A stretch of DNA of 64,000 nucleotides from Auanema rhodensis (Eukaryota > Nematoda > Chromadorea > Rhabditida > Rhabditidae). The notes below the pieces were generated by a model. The model was not told the origin of the DNA and ran no database searches. It saw nothing but the letters and a program-made list of their open reading frames with translations. Shown piece after piece: positions 36,889-49,901 of the stretch (position 1 is the first letter of the stretch; each line of letters starts with the position of its first letter). Location of the stretch: the NCBI GenBank assembly GCA_964057225.1, contig OZ059897.1, forward strand, positions 15,190,001 to 15,254,000, given 5' to 3'. The position numbers and the translations under genes were made by a program.

Positions 36889-38249
36889 TTATTGTTGTCT
36901 AGAATACGATGAAGATCCACTAGATGATTGGGCTTGACTTTGTCGAGCTCCTCCTGCTTGAGAACCTGCGGGAGCTCGGCTTACGTTTGTATTCCGAAGT
37001 CCTTCTCCGCACATAATTGCTCGAACTAGTTTAACAGTATCTTCTTTATTATGAGAGGGCTAAAAAAAAAGATAAAATTTTCTCGAATAAAATGTTCTAT
37101 AGATTATTATATTGCATGTATGTAACATAATCTCAACATTCCCAATCTCAACTAACAGAGCTTCAGATTAATCTCCTAATCCTCAAGATATACAAGACAA
37201 AAGAATGAGAACTGCGAAAAATCTAATATGAGGCGATTCGTGTTTATCCCATCAGATCTTATCGAAAAGTATCATGATTGATTAGCTGCAAGGTGTAGTG
37301 ATTGCAGTAAGCCTAATCTCATATAAGAAACTTCATCATATGGTGACAACACAAACATACTGCTTTCATCGGAAAGGAGTCAAACCATAAACTATATTTT
37401 CCCAAGTAATCTCTCATACCATCATACTACGGTTCACCTAAATCCAAGTAGAAAACAATACCTTTTCCATTAGACTTTCATAGTTCGCTTTATCAGCAGT
37501 AGGAAAGGAAACTAATAACATATCCACATGCTTGTTAAGGTTTGCTATTTGTCGTCCAACCATTTCATTCTCTGCATTAAGTATATTTAATGATAAAACT
37601 AAATATAGAAAACCAACGCTTAGAAGTTCGTTCCTGTTCAATGCCTAATTCTTCTGTCTCCATTTCAGGAGTATACTTTGTTTTCAAATAGTCTGGTACT
37701 ATGTCATGATTCCAGGCATAAATTCGATGATTAGTCAAATTCTGAAGAAAAAAATATAAGTATAGTATAGAAAGAAATATAGCCAACAATCAATTCCTCA
37801 TCCGGTTCTAATTGCAGTCGTTGTGGAACCATAACATGAGTTCTTAATAATGCTCCATGGTCTTCTTGTCCTTAAGAGAACAATATATTTAAAAACCGAC
37901 AATATTTATTGATTTCCACATACCAGCAAGAATTCCACTTTTTTTAATTAAAGCTTGAATCTGGGTGTATGCAGCTGCGATTGCAGAGAATTTTTCTAAC
38001 ATAACAGGCCTGAAAATTAAACTTATAATAATGAAAAAAAAAAATTTGTACCATGGCACTTTCTCTTGTAGATCCAGCATATATAACAACTCTTCTATAA
38101 CCTTTTTGGCATCTGTGACTTTTTGTTCGATAATTATTAAAGCGTCATTAACCTAAATTTTGAATATTCACTAGTATTACGTTTACTCAAACCTTTTTAG
38201 AATCATTTTGATAATTTGAAACAATTGGAAGGGGAAAAGGTGACGTCAT
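36889..38249 (-). CDS. mdt-8: Mediator complex subunit 8
   Basis: Head-module subunit of Mediator, the bridge between transcription factors and RNA polymerase II. It starts [20 protein letters not shown], with a helical region ([20 protein letters not shown]) matching the MED8 segment LENEYGRLTWPSVLDSF. It continues through [19 protein letters not shown] and [20 protein letters not shown], close to human FSHEVVPDHLRTK. After a helical stretch ([19 protein letters not shown]) comes [13 protein letters not shown], equivalent to human ALVAAVAFGKGLS. The tail is low-complexity ([20 protein letters not shown]). One intron of about 370 bp (around 37070-37440) is larger than the rest. An acceptor TTTATTAG abuts the ATG. 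The stop codon lies within AATAAA. Confidence 0.9.
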
Positions 38250-38395
38250 CTAATAAAGAATATTAAAAATACAGATTTCATTTTCATATCAATAGTTACT
38301 TCGATTAAAACGCAATAAATTTAAAAAAAATTAATAAATATGTTTATAAATGAGATTATTCAAATTATACACGTATATACAGTAGTAATACTTGA

Positions 38396-38879
38396 TTATG
38401 ATTTACGTTTGAGATTTGATCTCTTTTTATTCAAGATATCTTCTTGTTTGCGTATAAAGTCATTTTCATCAAAACTAATTGGTACCAAATCGTCAAAAAT
38501 TGGTCCTTCTCTATTTACCGCAGTTATGGCAGATGATGCTGCCTGAAATAATAGCAAAATAACATTGAAAACATTTAGAGAAACTAACAATTTTAGCAGC
38601 AGCCTCTTTTATTTCGGAATCGACTTTCTTAAGAATTTTCTCACTAATCGTTGAAACTGATGTATTGGGTCTACATGAGTTCGGTTCAGACATTGAACAC
38701 ACTAAACAAATTTGTAATTTTTGTTATAGAAAATAGATAATACCTTTTTCTAAGGGTTGAAAGCTGGGGGTCTCCATCGATATTAGCTTTAAATAAAAAT
38801 TTTCTGGTAACGGAATAGGTTTATGTGAATTGTAATCAAGATATTTATCATCGGTAAAATCAGCATTATATATATCCAT
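38396..38879 (-). CDS. Small hypothetical protein upstream of MED8
   Basis: Not recognised. Three short exons give about 127 aa: MDIYNADFTDDKYLDYNSHK at the N-terminus, a middle piece with SEKILKKVDSEIKEAAAKI (a predicted helix), and a C-terminal exon with NREGPIFDDLVPISFDENDF that ends KKRSNLKRKS. The acidic first half and basic lysine/arginine tail suggest a soluble, perhaps nuclear protein; that is inference. It ends 146 bp before the MED8 start on the same strand, so it may be the first cistron of a transcript with MED8 and the PI3-kinase. Confidence 0.6.
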
Positions 38880-39446
38880 TACTGAAAAGAGTTTGAGTAC
38901 AGATTCCAACAAAAACAATTGATAAGTTACGTTTGAATAACTAGTTTTCTACTTTATAACTATATTTGAATATAATTTAAGTGAAGCCGTGATCATCGTT
39001 GACGCATTTCACGTTTGGCACAAATTTGGTGAAGTTCTATGTTATTCCTAACAAATGTTTCTTTTTTTTCATGGGAATGCTTAGTCAATGAATTTTTTAT
39101 TTGTATATGTATAAGTATAACTTACTAGCATTTCTCTTATATTTGAATGCTTGATTTTTTTAATTTCATAAGAAAATAAAAGCTATTTCTTTATAATTCA
39201 TTCATAAAATTTTACAATAAAGAAATTTAAAATAATTAAGCTGCTTTGACATAAAAAATCCAAACATGAACTGTATATGAACTTTTTAAAACAACGTGAT
39301 CGTAAAAATTATGTAAATGCTTACTATTCTGAACCATCTCACTCCTAGAAGCTAGCCAAATGTAAATGGTAAAGAATAATATATACATTTACAAAGCATG
39401 AAGATATACAGAACCATATATAATGTAGTAGCTGAAGAGAAGATGT
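38880..39446. other. Intergenic region downstream of the galectin
   Basis: About 570 bp of AT-rich sequence with no supported gene. It should hold the galectin 3' UTR and the promoter of the 38396-38879 / MED8 / PI3-kinase set. Confidence 0.45.
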
Positions 39447-42400
39447 TTATTGGATTTGAATTCCGCTGAGTTCAATATCTCCTTGAATTTGGAGCCCAGT
39501 GATGTCGTTGGGATCAGAACGATGAGCAAATGAAGCAAATGGTTCACCGTTGATGTTAATCTAAATTTGTTCTTGAGCATTCTCATTATTGAGACAATGT
39601 TACCTGGAAAGCGTATGGCTCGTTAGTAATAGAAAGATCGAATCCGATTCCTTTCTCGAAAGGCATCTTGCCTTCTTTCTCTTCATTTCCCCATTCGTTG
39701 GCTTGAAGGGCATTTCTAACGACATGCTTAAAATATGTTTTGTGTTTATCTAAGCTTAAAGATTGTCACCTTCTCATCGAAACGAGGATTGAAGTGAAGA
39801 GCGATATCTCCATTTTTGCGGAGGAGGTTGACATTGAATCTAAGTTAAGAGAAAATGAACAACAGTTTTTTATAATTGTTGCAGTACCTCTTGGCCTTCT
39901 TCTCAACAGTTCCGAAGATAAGAAGAGTTTTTCCTACTTCAAATCCAGCAGCAATTCCGCTTTCATAAGGAACTGGGTAATACTTTCCTCCCCAGTGAAC
40001 GTGGTTGAGGTAAAGATCTCCATCAATAGACATATGAGAGACAGCGCTCAATGGAAGACGGTGTTCATAGTCCTTGAATTCTTTATGATCAATGATAATC
40101 TGAATCTTGCTATTGAAAATCTGCTCAGAAACTGAGACCAAACCTGATATCTATCATCATGAGCACGAATTCTGATGTCAAAGGAATCTCCCTTCTTGAT
40201 GGGGTTGGACTTTCTCTCTTCTTTTCCCCATTCTCCATTGTGGAAAGAGTTCAAGACGATCTAATTTAATTGCTCTCTGATTATTTTTACGAAATTGTAT
40301 TAAATACACACCTTTCCTTCATCAAATCTAATAGAAATATGAAGAGGAATATCTTTTCCGGAGAAATCAGCAGCATCGCTGTGCAAGTTGATGGCGAAGC
40401 TAGAAAGAAATACTATTTAAATATAACTTGTCTAGATAGGCGCATAGAAAATAACTCAATTTCCTATTTGGAATGAATTTCTTTTTATAAAAATAGACAT
40501 GACAACTAACCGTTGAGATTCATCAATAGTAGATCCCTTAACAATCAGAGTTTGTCCAGGCTCAATCTTCTCTTGGAGAACGCTACGGTAGGGAACAGGC
40601 TATAAAAGGTTTTCGTTTAGTATAGAAGTGTCGAAGAAATTTCTAAATATTCATCATATTTCTACCTTTTTTTAAAAATATTTTTTGATTATTCATGAAT
40701 GATGTTATCGAACGTAATCAGTAATATCATATCTACTATTTTAAACTGTTAAACTGTCGATACCCAAAAGCTTATCAGGCAAAAAGCTAAATGTCAAAAT
40801 TCAGTTGTAATTATGACGTCACCCGAATAAATTTTATCAATTTCAGATTAGGTCCAACCTCAGTATCTTGGCCTTTCATATGCCATAAGAAAACATCAAC
40901 TAAGGTAAGCATTCCATTTCCAGATTTCTTGACTTCGTCAAAAATTATATTCTAGATATACTTAAAGAATAAAATTTCAAGAAACTGTCTCCAAAAAGAA
41001 CACAGATCTTGTAAAAAAACTGGTTGAATTTGATACTGTTTATATCAAAACAACAATAATTGACTATATAATTTAAGGATAAAAAATGAAAAAAAGTATG
41101 AAACACGGAATGTTTTTGCGTAAAACTAGCTTTTGGCAAGATGTGCAATCATTTCTTGCTAGAGTATAAACGCAATAGGGAGAAAAATAAATCGAAGCTA
41201 TTCAGTTGGCAGCATCTTCTTCAAAATTTCAGAATTCGATTCTGAATTAAAATGAAAATACGATATATTTTTTCGATAAGGCTCTGTATAACCTACATTT
41301 TCTCTTTAGAATACCACTTTCTATTATTATGATCAATGTTTGATACTTTAAAGTATCAAAACTGAAGAAAAGGAGAAACATGAAAAATATCACAAACAAT
41401 TATGAAATTTCAATGTGATAATAGAAATACATATTGCATACTCTACTCTTTTCATGATTTTTTTCCTGAATTACAACATGATTTGAAGAGTTATATCATC
41501 AAAAGGTTGGGAATGAATAAGATATGTATGACAAATCGTAGAATTTTAGTAGTTTGTTTCTGACTAAGGGCTAACTTTGATCGTGACATTTGCAGCAAAA
41601 AAAGCTAGCAAATATCAAAATCAGATATGAAAATCACATATTCAGATTGCGAATCATGGTTTCGTCCTTTACTTTCCAATATCAAGCCCCCAGTGAAAGT
41701 TCTTTCATTTTTGAAAATGTTGTAAATAAAACATTTTCTATATCAATATATCAGAAATGGCAAGGTTTCCTTTTATAAATGGTAATTGTCACACTTCAGA
41801 CAGAATAGTCAAACAATATTGACTAGATATGGCGTGTGGACATGCGAGCAGAATGCTATTGAGAGTGCAGAAGCGAAAACCAAACGATGTATTTCCATGT
41901 TTGACAACATCAAACTTGCAGGTTATGTCCAATCATTGCTCAAACATAGAAACCCTCAAAGAATTTCTCTCAAAAGATACAAAACTCAAAATCGACTTTG
42001 ATCATTTGATTTATAAGTTTAATGAACGACCGTATAAGAATAGGTTAGAACTTAACACCCTAGTAAGGAAAAATTAGCGGCAATTGGTGCCGAGGAAAAA
42101 GAATATCATGCCTTTCGTTGAACTGGATTTCTGAAGGTTGCTACGAATGCATAACTACACACGAAACTTTCGAATATATTGAAGAGTAAAAAACAATTTT
42201 CGATTTGTTGCAGAGATAAGAATACAAAGAAACAATCCGCGAACAAATTGTGTTCATTACCCTTTTCTTGTATCCTATGGGAACGTGATTTGAAAAATAA
42301 ATCAAAGAACTGATTGAAAATATCCTACCTTCTCTTGCTCATACCAACGAACAAAGCTTGACATTGTAAATAGTATATAGTTCAAAATGAAGAAATTTCC

Positions 42401-43424
42401 TTAAATGAAGGAGGGAGAGAAATGGCAGCAACTAACAGCAACTGTTGAGCTGGTTGGAGGGCAGGCCGTCAATTATTTCCTTTTCAACCCTCTTCTCTCT
42501 GTCATTTTCGCTTTCTTTCCTCACTTCTTTTAGAATCTCATCAATTTACATGCTCTCTATTGAGGATACAGAATATAGGAAATATGAATGCAAACTGAGA
42601 GAATCTAAAGTACTAGAGAAGAAATAGAGAATATGTGGTGTGAAAGCATGTTGACGCTACGCCTACAGTTGATGAGTCAGATGGTATGTGCCTTCTGATG
42701 ATCACGAATATCTAACAAACTAATAACACAGTGTATATTTCAAGAAAGGCTTTATGATTCATATCTATTGATAGCCAATTCTAATTTCTATGTTATTCTT
42801 ACGATTTTGCAATAACCATTTCAGCTGTTAAGCAATCACTGATTTCATCAAAGCTTACAGATGCCTTCTAAAAATTTTATAAAACAAACAGTAGCTCGAT
42901 AGAAAAAAGGTTGAGCTTTTTCCATTTACTCTTCTCTATGCCGAAACACACAATGAAGTCACGAAGTATGTATATAGCAAATAAAAAACGATGTGATATA
43001 TCGTCAGTTTTTTAAGGATGCTATTAGGATATGTAATGTATGAAAATCCTTGTCAATATAGAAAACTAAATGAGATTGTTTCCATATGTTGAATGCCATC
43101 TGTTCATTCTTATTAAGAATAACCAAATAGTTTTAGTTTAAAACAAAGCAATCATGATATTGTGATTACCTTTACAGATTCCCTATTTAAAGAGCTAATA
43201 TTCATGTACAAAATCTGGTTCATAAAAAAATCTGGTTTAACAGGTCAATTTCAGAGATTTTGTCCATTTCATATATTTTTCAAAATTGGTTACTGTTTGT
43301 TAATGTTTGAGAATCAGTATTAAACGTTTCCTACAATTCCACCATGGTTCTTTTTTATAATCGTTTTTAAACAGAAGAAACTTGTGAAGGACAAACTTAC
43401 GTAGGATTTTTGTGCAGCAGACAT
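39447..43424 (-). CDS. lec-1: Tandem-repeat galectin (LEC-1-like)
   Basis: Beta-galactoside-binding lectin with two carbohydrate-recognition domains. It starts MSAAQKSY on a tiny exon (43424-43401) joined over about 2.8 kb to PVPYRSVLQEKIEPGQTLIV at about 40602. CRD1 has IRFDEGKIVLNSFHNGEWGK, then EERKSNPIKKGD. CRD2 has HFNPRFDEKHVVRNALQANE, then WGNEEKEGK. The end is LQIQGDIELSGIQIQ. This is very close to Caenorhabditis LEC-1 throughout. In CRD2 the usual W..E.R sugar-binding signature reads WGNEEK, with lysine in place of arginine. A second possible first exon lies at 42364-42329 inside the long intron. An acceptor TTTTTTTCAG lies about 22 nt before the main ATG. Confidence 0.95.
42329..42364 (-). 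other. Candidate alternative first exon of the galectin
   Basis: A 36-nt open segment MSSFVRWYEQEK followed by a donor GTAGGA, in phase 0 like the main first exon, so it would splice in frame to the exon beginning PVPYRSVL. This suggests two promoters or leaders producing galectins that differ only at the N-terminus. A transcript would be needed to confirm it. Confidence 0.5.
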
Positions 43425-44085
43425 GGTTGTCAGATTGAAGGTTCACCTGAAAAAAAGTAAATAATTGAAAACGAAATTTCAGATTGAAAAAAGACATAGA
43501 AACTGCAACAAATGAAAGATACACATATAGTGACAAGAAAGCTTGAACAGCAAATACGGAATGAGCGATTATGACTATCTGATTTGGTTGTATCAACTAA
43601 ATCAGATTATGCTTAGGGGCTCGTCATAGACAACTACATCAATTATTTTTGAATATTTCAACAGTTATGTTGATTATATTGTCAACGAAAAAGAAAAATG
43701 CTAGTACTGAAATACTCTATGTTCGTCAAGCAATTTGAAAAAAAAAGAGAGAATAAGCTATGAACAGAAATAAGATCGAATCAGAGCCTTGAAACAGCAT
43801 GTAGTGGGGTTGGCGTGGTTGGAATCACTTTTGTATGAATTATAAAGCGTTTTGTTTTGCAACGTTAGGCAAAAATGATTGCAATTGATCAGACCATTCC
43901 ACTTTAGGTATTTGGATACCAAATTATAAACAAACACTAATTGTAATAATGAATAATGAATGTACTGTTCTGATTTGACTGTAAATAGATCAATTAAATG
44001 GTTTAAACAACTGCCTTTCAAAATTATAATAAAAGAAACATTTCATGTTCAAACGCGAAAAATAGAACAAAATGGAAATAGAAAG

Positions 44086-44220
44086 GGAGAGCGTGTTTAC
44101 AACCGTTTGCATCTAGTGACAGAGAAAATGGCGAGTGACGTATCATTAAGTGAACTGTGCCACGTAATTGACGTGGAATTGGCGTGGTTCCCTATGCCGA
44201 TTAGGTTATATAAGCTCGGA
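44086..44220. promoter_or_regulatory. Promoter-like patch: CRE-type palindrome and TATA box
   Basis: More GC-rich than its surroundings. It holds GAGTGACGTATC, then the palindrome CCACGTAATTGACGTGG (44160-44176), a further GGCGTGG, and TTATATAA (206-213 on the 44,000 scale), itself palindromic, about 30 bp on. The ACGT cores suit bZIP or bHLH factors. It lies about 0.7 kb upstream of the galectin first exon on the minus strand, and the TATA could work in either direction. Inference from motifs only. Confidence 0.4.
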
Positions 44221-44380
44221 CGTAAATGGAAATATAACAACAAAGCACTGTTAAACATACAAGTTAAAAACGGAGGAGTTAAAGGAACCGCAAAATGAAT
44301 TATATAAGAGAACCACGACTAGATCTATTATAATCAAACACCAACTAAAGTGCAATCTAAACACTTCCTTCAGCAATCAA

Positions 44381-44381
<1 letters not shown>

Positions 44382-44418
<37 letters not shown>
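44382..44418. repeat. TA dinucleotide microsatellite
   Basis: Uninterrupted run of about 18 TA units in the intergenic region. Similar shorter TA runs lie at about 31632-31656 and, within a RAD17 intron, about 55576-55596. Confidence 0.95.
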
Positions 44419-44422
<4 letters not shown>

Positions 44423-47400
44423 ATCTATATATGTATATATGTATATGAATATAAAATGAAGATGTATTATACAAAGAGAGAGCAAAAATAGATACCAAAA
44501 ATGAACGTTGGCTTATGCAAACATACATAAACAGTATTGGTACGTAAAGTTTGAGAAATAGACTTCAATATTTCTCTTTTGCTGACTTATAACCAGATAA
44601 GAAAACGTAAACCGGTCCAATGAAAGGCAATTTGGAATATTAATCTTTAAATAATTTTATATGAATAGTATATTCTTTTGTTAAATCTTTTCTTTGGTCA
44701 ATGAGAACAGAAATAGGTTGAAGCTTTTTATAGATTAGATGCCATTTTGGTCAAATTCAAATAATCTGCAGTAATTGGGGAAATAACTTTGTCTAAGCTC
44801 TAATCTATGATATGAATGTAATATTGTACGAAAAAAAAAATGAGAACGAAAAATACTTACATACTTTGATTATTATTCATATATAAGTCCTTATCTTAAA
44901 CATAAACGCTCTCCTATATTCCTATATTATTGTTTTTACTCCTACGCAATTAATGATACAACTGATAAGAATTTCGCGCTTTAATTCTTATTTCAAAGTA
45001 TTAAGTTAGTTTATTAGTTTTGCAAAAAAAGTATATATTCAAGATGATACTGTGATAGTTGTATTTGAAACGTAGATGAAAAATATTGTATTGATTACAC
45101 AGAAAAAACGAATTTAGTTATCAAAAACATATTCTTTTTCTTATACCTTGAACTAACTTTCTATTTTTGTACGTTTCACTCAAATATAATCAATCAGGGT
45201 TTTTTTTGAAACGTTTGAACAGAAAACTGAACGACTAAATTACGTTCACTGTTCTTCTGGAAAGTGTCGGATATTTGAACCATCAAGGATATATTACACA
45301 TAATCCTTTACTTTTCCCGCAAAAAAAAAGACGACAAATGGCATAGATGTTCATTGATTCGAAATTTCATAACTTCAAAGTTTATCGGTGAGATCCATCA
45401 ATTTTTTTTTCACCGTTGCTTTGTAATTTGAAGATATAATGAATGATCTCTATGACCTTAGATTTAAAAATTAAAGAAAGAAAACAAAATTTTAATAATA
45501 AAGGAATAGCATATAAATATCAATAAATTGAAAAATTTTTTGTTTAAATATAATTGTACATACAATTGTTGGCTCATAAGCTGAAGCTAAATGTCAGGCT
45601 GCGCAAGAGCCAATGCGATGTAAAAGAAAGTTTATGCGTTATCGACTCCACGAAGAAGAGTATCTGATTAGTTGGGAAGGAAATAGAAACACAATAATTG
45701 GAATGAATGAATAATGAGTATAGAGTAAAGAGAGAAAGAATTGTCAGTGCTGGAGAGAGCTAAAGATGAACTGGACTTCGTTCTAGTTTGAGCAATTCCA
45801 ACTGAGCATACTCATCTGGAAAATTTAAAAGCTTTGACATATGTTGTTTACAACAAAGACCTCAGAAAAAATTCGCTAAGTCACAAAAATTGGACGGTTC
45901 AAAGTGAATTCCTTAAAAAGATAACGAGGTCGAAACCGGTCAATGAAATCAAATCAGCAAGCTCTTCACAAAATCGTTTTTCCTTACATTTATGGGAAAC
46001 CTTCGAAGACATAAAGAAGGAAAAAGTAGAAACATGACATTGACAATGCGACGGTACCTATAGTTTAAAAGTATGAACTCAAGGCCAAGGTTCATAAAGC
46101 AGAGGAATATTTCATGAAGCCTTAGTAGTCAAGCCTTACACATTTCAGTTCAACGTCATCACCTAATATGTGCATGAACGCTTAAACTATGGGCTATATG
46201 TTTGAAACCCATTAGAGCTTCATTTTATAGATGAAAAATTGATTTTTCTACTTGGTATAGTTGAAAAAGATCCAAAAATAGAGCATGTAGTATACATAGG
46301 AATATAATATGAAAATAGATGAACGAATAATTTTGACCAGCACTCTAGTTTATTCATATTAGGGATGATCATTGTCATATATGGAAATCTATGGGGACTT
46401 CTAACAATGGGCGGTCATGGAAACAAGGGAAGATTCGATCGGGCCAGAGGATTACGAGAGGTCTGTTTCTCGGTTTTGAACTAACGGTATATGTACATAT
46501 ACATAAATGGAAGTCGAAGAGAAAGATGCATTGGAATACGAATGAAATTGAAGAAAATAGTTTACTGACAACTAGAAATAAAATATGTTGAAACAAAATC
46601 TGGGGTTTTCCCGCACTTCTCTAAAGGAGTTGTATTTGAAAGAGACTTTACTATCTTATTCTAATAAAAAGAGCAGACTTGAACATGCTTTTGATAGATC
46701 TAAACATGTTTCATCTTCCCAGCTGCAAAAAATTTGTTTGAACAATTGATCAGATTCTCAAACATTTAAATAGAAATTTAAAACTTCGGAGTTCAGGTGT
46801 GAATAGAAAGCAACTTGTGTACTTGGTATGTTAGCTAACGATTTCCATTCAAGTTTTAGTACAACGTAAAGGCACTGCCCATTGATTCCATAGTTTTAAG
46901 AAGAAATCACCTTATGTTTTAAGTCAATATTAACATTGTGATTTTGCGCAATCCAGAGATGAAAACTTTTTTTCTTGTAAAACTCAAAGTACTCTGTTGA
47001 AACTATCAAAATATTTCATATGCCGATATTTAGAAATGCTGTTCATACGTAGTAATAATGAAACCCTCTTACCAAGAAAATATAATTCAAATATAAAACA
47101 AAACAGATTTTATAATTGAAAAATAGTAGAAATTGTGGATAAAAATAATGGATACAGTTTACTGAAAAACAGATGAAGGGGGACATAAAAGCAAACTGTG
47201 CTAAACAACAAAAATTGAAAATATGTCTGACCAGAGAGATAAATACAGACAGTTGAGGAGAAAATATGCGTGAGAGTGAGAGAGAGAAGAGAAGAGAAGA
47301 GAAAGTACTGAGATAGAACATACTCTGGGTTAGGACAAACGAAAGACTTTCGTCAAAGAAAATAATAATATTATTGACAATGATAGAAAAGAACATTCCA

Positions 47401-49122
47401 GGTCATACAATTAAAAGTAAAAAAGAAAAAAATAAAAAAATCCAGGTTCCAACGAAAAATATTGTCCTTGGTTAGTATTCGGATGAAATAGCAAGACTTA
47501 CAAGATGAAGGTTGTTAACAAAAGAAGCAACTGTAAGAGAACTACTTGCTACTTCACTATTCTTTCAAAATAAATAGTTGTCAATTCACTTCATACTTTT
47601 GTTAAACTTATTCTGTATTTTACTTCCTTAACTGATTTTATGAATCTTTGCAGATATATGTATTAGTCGATATTAATGGTCGCGAAAACCGAAAAGTTAG
47701 AGAAAACCATGAAACATCGGCATCTCAGATGAGGAGAACCAGATGTGATGACAGAAAGATATAAAATTTGAAAATTTTCACCATATCTTCACTGTTTGGG
47801 ACTCACTTTCCAGTTATCTGACAGGAAAAATCTTTAATCATTGGAAAAGATAGAGCAGATTCAACACTAAGAGCTATAACGACAAAGGGAAATCTTAAGA
47901 AAGACATGATGAAATGATTTTTAAACCAACATTTCTTAAAGAAAAAGAACAGAATTGAAAATTGTTTCAGAATAAAATGCATCTTTATGAAAGAGGAGTC
48001 GGCAAACTGTGGGAGAGCCAGCAGAACAAACATCCCCGATGACTGGACGTCCTCATTGAACAATGGGAATTCCTTTTTTTGTTATTTTTGGATTAATTGT
48101 TAAAAAGTATAAATTACATATCTTTTGAAAGTATAAACAATTGAAAACAAACCGTTGGTAAAGAATAACATTCACTCAGATTCAATCGACAAGCAGCTGT
48201 ATTTTATTTGAAAAAATTTGATTATTATTTATGAGAAAAACAGATCAAAGTTTCGTAGCAACATATAAAGCCAGTGAAACAAGATATAGATAGAAGCATG
48301 TTAGTATTATTAAGGAGGCTAAGAGCAGAGGTTGAAACATACTACATAACGAAGAAAGAGAGACTAGGCCAAAATCGATAAATTGCCCTCAGAGAAGTGT
48401 CCCCTAATAGAATTTTCGAATGTATGAAGAGTTAATGTAATGTATAAAAACGTAATAAAAATTGAACATTTTAAATATGCAAAATCTTAGAAATCCATAC
48501 CATGTTGAGATAATACGATAAAGGCAAGAAGGCTCAATTAAAAAAATAAACAAATGAAAAAAAAAAGAAAAAAATTTTAAAAGATACTATTTTATTCCTA
48601 TTTATTAATTCAAAAAGTATTAAGTATTTAACTATTCTATAGTCATCAGATACCAATAGCCTTAGGGAATTATTTACAATGCATACTTTTCCTTTTTTCA
48701 GTTTCAATATAGACTTGGTGGTTTTACCTTGTCCACCATTTGATCTTAAATTGACATTTCAACGCAATTTTAAAGAAAAAAAATGTTGTTTCGTGCCAAG
48801 AATCGTTTAACTTTATTTTTTAAATTTTCCGCGTCGTTGCAAGACCTTAAACTGTAGAATTCAAAAATGGGGCGGAGCTTGTTTGTTGTTCCCTAGCGCC
48901 TGTCGTACTAGGCACTGCCAATCGGATATTTCCCGAAAGATGGTGCACTCCTGTGGCCTCTGCTCGGTTAGAATAGATGTTGGTGGTCAGATTGTTGAGC
49001 TCTGGTTTTCATTGTGCTTTACAACGTCTTTCAATTTTTAGATTGCTTTCTAGACGTTGTTGCTTTTTTTTTGTTTTGTTTTGTGTCTTGGTTTCTATAT
49101 TTCGAATGTTGCAGTAGTTAGA

Positions 49123-49728
49123 ATGTCCCGCCCATTGGTTTTCTTCGATATCACCATCGAAGGCAAGGCTGCCGGAAGAATTGTCATGGAGGTAGAAAAA
49201 AGTTATATATAGGGTATAAAAGTATATTCAGCTTTTCTCTGATGTTGTCCCCAACACTGCTGAAAACTTCCGTGCTCTCTGCACAGGAGAAAAGGGAATC
49301 GGAAAGTCTGGAAAGCCCCTTCACTACAAGGGATGTGCTTTCCACCGTATCATTCCCAACTTCATGATCCAAGGAGGAGACTTCACCCGTGGAAACGGAA
49401 CCGGAGGAGAATCCATCTACGGAGAGAAGTTCAGAGACGAAAACTTCATCAAGAAGCACGTCGGAGCTGGAGTCTTATCCATGGTACTACACGTATAGAT
49501 AATAACAAGTGTTACCTAAACAATTTTTAGGCCAACGCTGGACCAAACACCAACGGATCCCAATTCTTCCTTTGCACCGTCAAGACTGAGTGGCTCGACG
49601 GAAAGCACGTTGTCTTCGGACAAGTTGTCGAGGGTATGGATGTTGTCAAGGCCGTTGAAAACAGAGGAACCCAATCTGGCAAGCCAAATGTTCGATGTGT
49701 CATTGCTGACTGCGGACAGCTCAACTAA
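49123..49728 (+). CDS. Cyclophilin A-type peptidyl-prolyl isomerase
   Basis: Cytosolic single-domain cyclophilin of 172 aa on three exons (49123-49191, 49232-49483, 49531-49728). It starts [18 protein letters not shown] and ends [10 protein letters not shown]. Active-site residues are present: the R, F and Q of [18 protein letters not shown], and the W and H of [12 protein letters not shown]. The insertion after ALCTGEKG ([12 protein letters not shown]) is the divergent-loop form seen in C. elegans CYN-3 and CYN-7. Codon use is biased to C-ending codons, unlike most neighbours, which suggests high expression. An acceptor GTTGCAG lies 8 nt before the ATG, and AATAAA follows at about 49827. Confidence 0.97.
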
Positions 49729-49901
49729 ATTACGGATCTCCTAAACCGTTGTATCCTGCTGGTGATTATATTAATTTATCCAGTTTATACTATGTTCAAG
49801 CATATGCTTTTACTTCGGTAGTTTAAAAATAAACTTTTTTTTAAATATTGTCTTTTTTTTATTTCTGATCAATTTTGCGTGCGTGGCATTTGTTTGTATT
49901 G

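Larger units (their letters stand above)
43425..49122. other. Large AT-rich non-coding region
   Basis: About 5.7 kb without a supported gene. Short frames in it (43960-44298, 45834-46037, 46375-46596 on either strand) show no family signature and overlap on opposite strands. Visible structure: a GC-richer promoter-like patch at 44086-44300, a TA microsatellite at 44382-44418, and a GA-rich tract at about 47270-47310. It probably carries regulatory DNA for the galectin (minus) and cyclophilin (plus), which are divergently transcribed. Confidence 0.5.

Noticed and set aside
41786-42077. Plus-strand frames inside the long galectin intron
   Set aside because: Two overlapping frames, no homology, no start context; likely chance.
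43960-44298. Plus-strand 112-codon frame
   Set aside because: No family signature or splice context; it covers the promoter-like patch and is better explained as non-coding.
46375-46596. Overlapping frames on both strands
   Set aside because: Mirror-image frames of similar length with no recognisable motif and no flanking exons.
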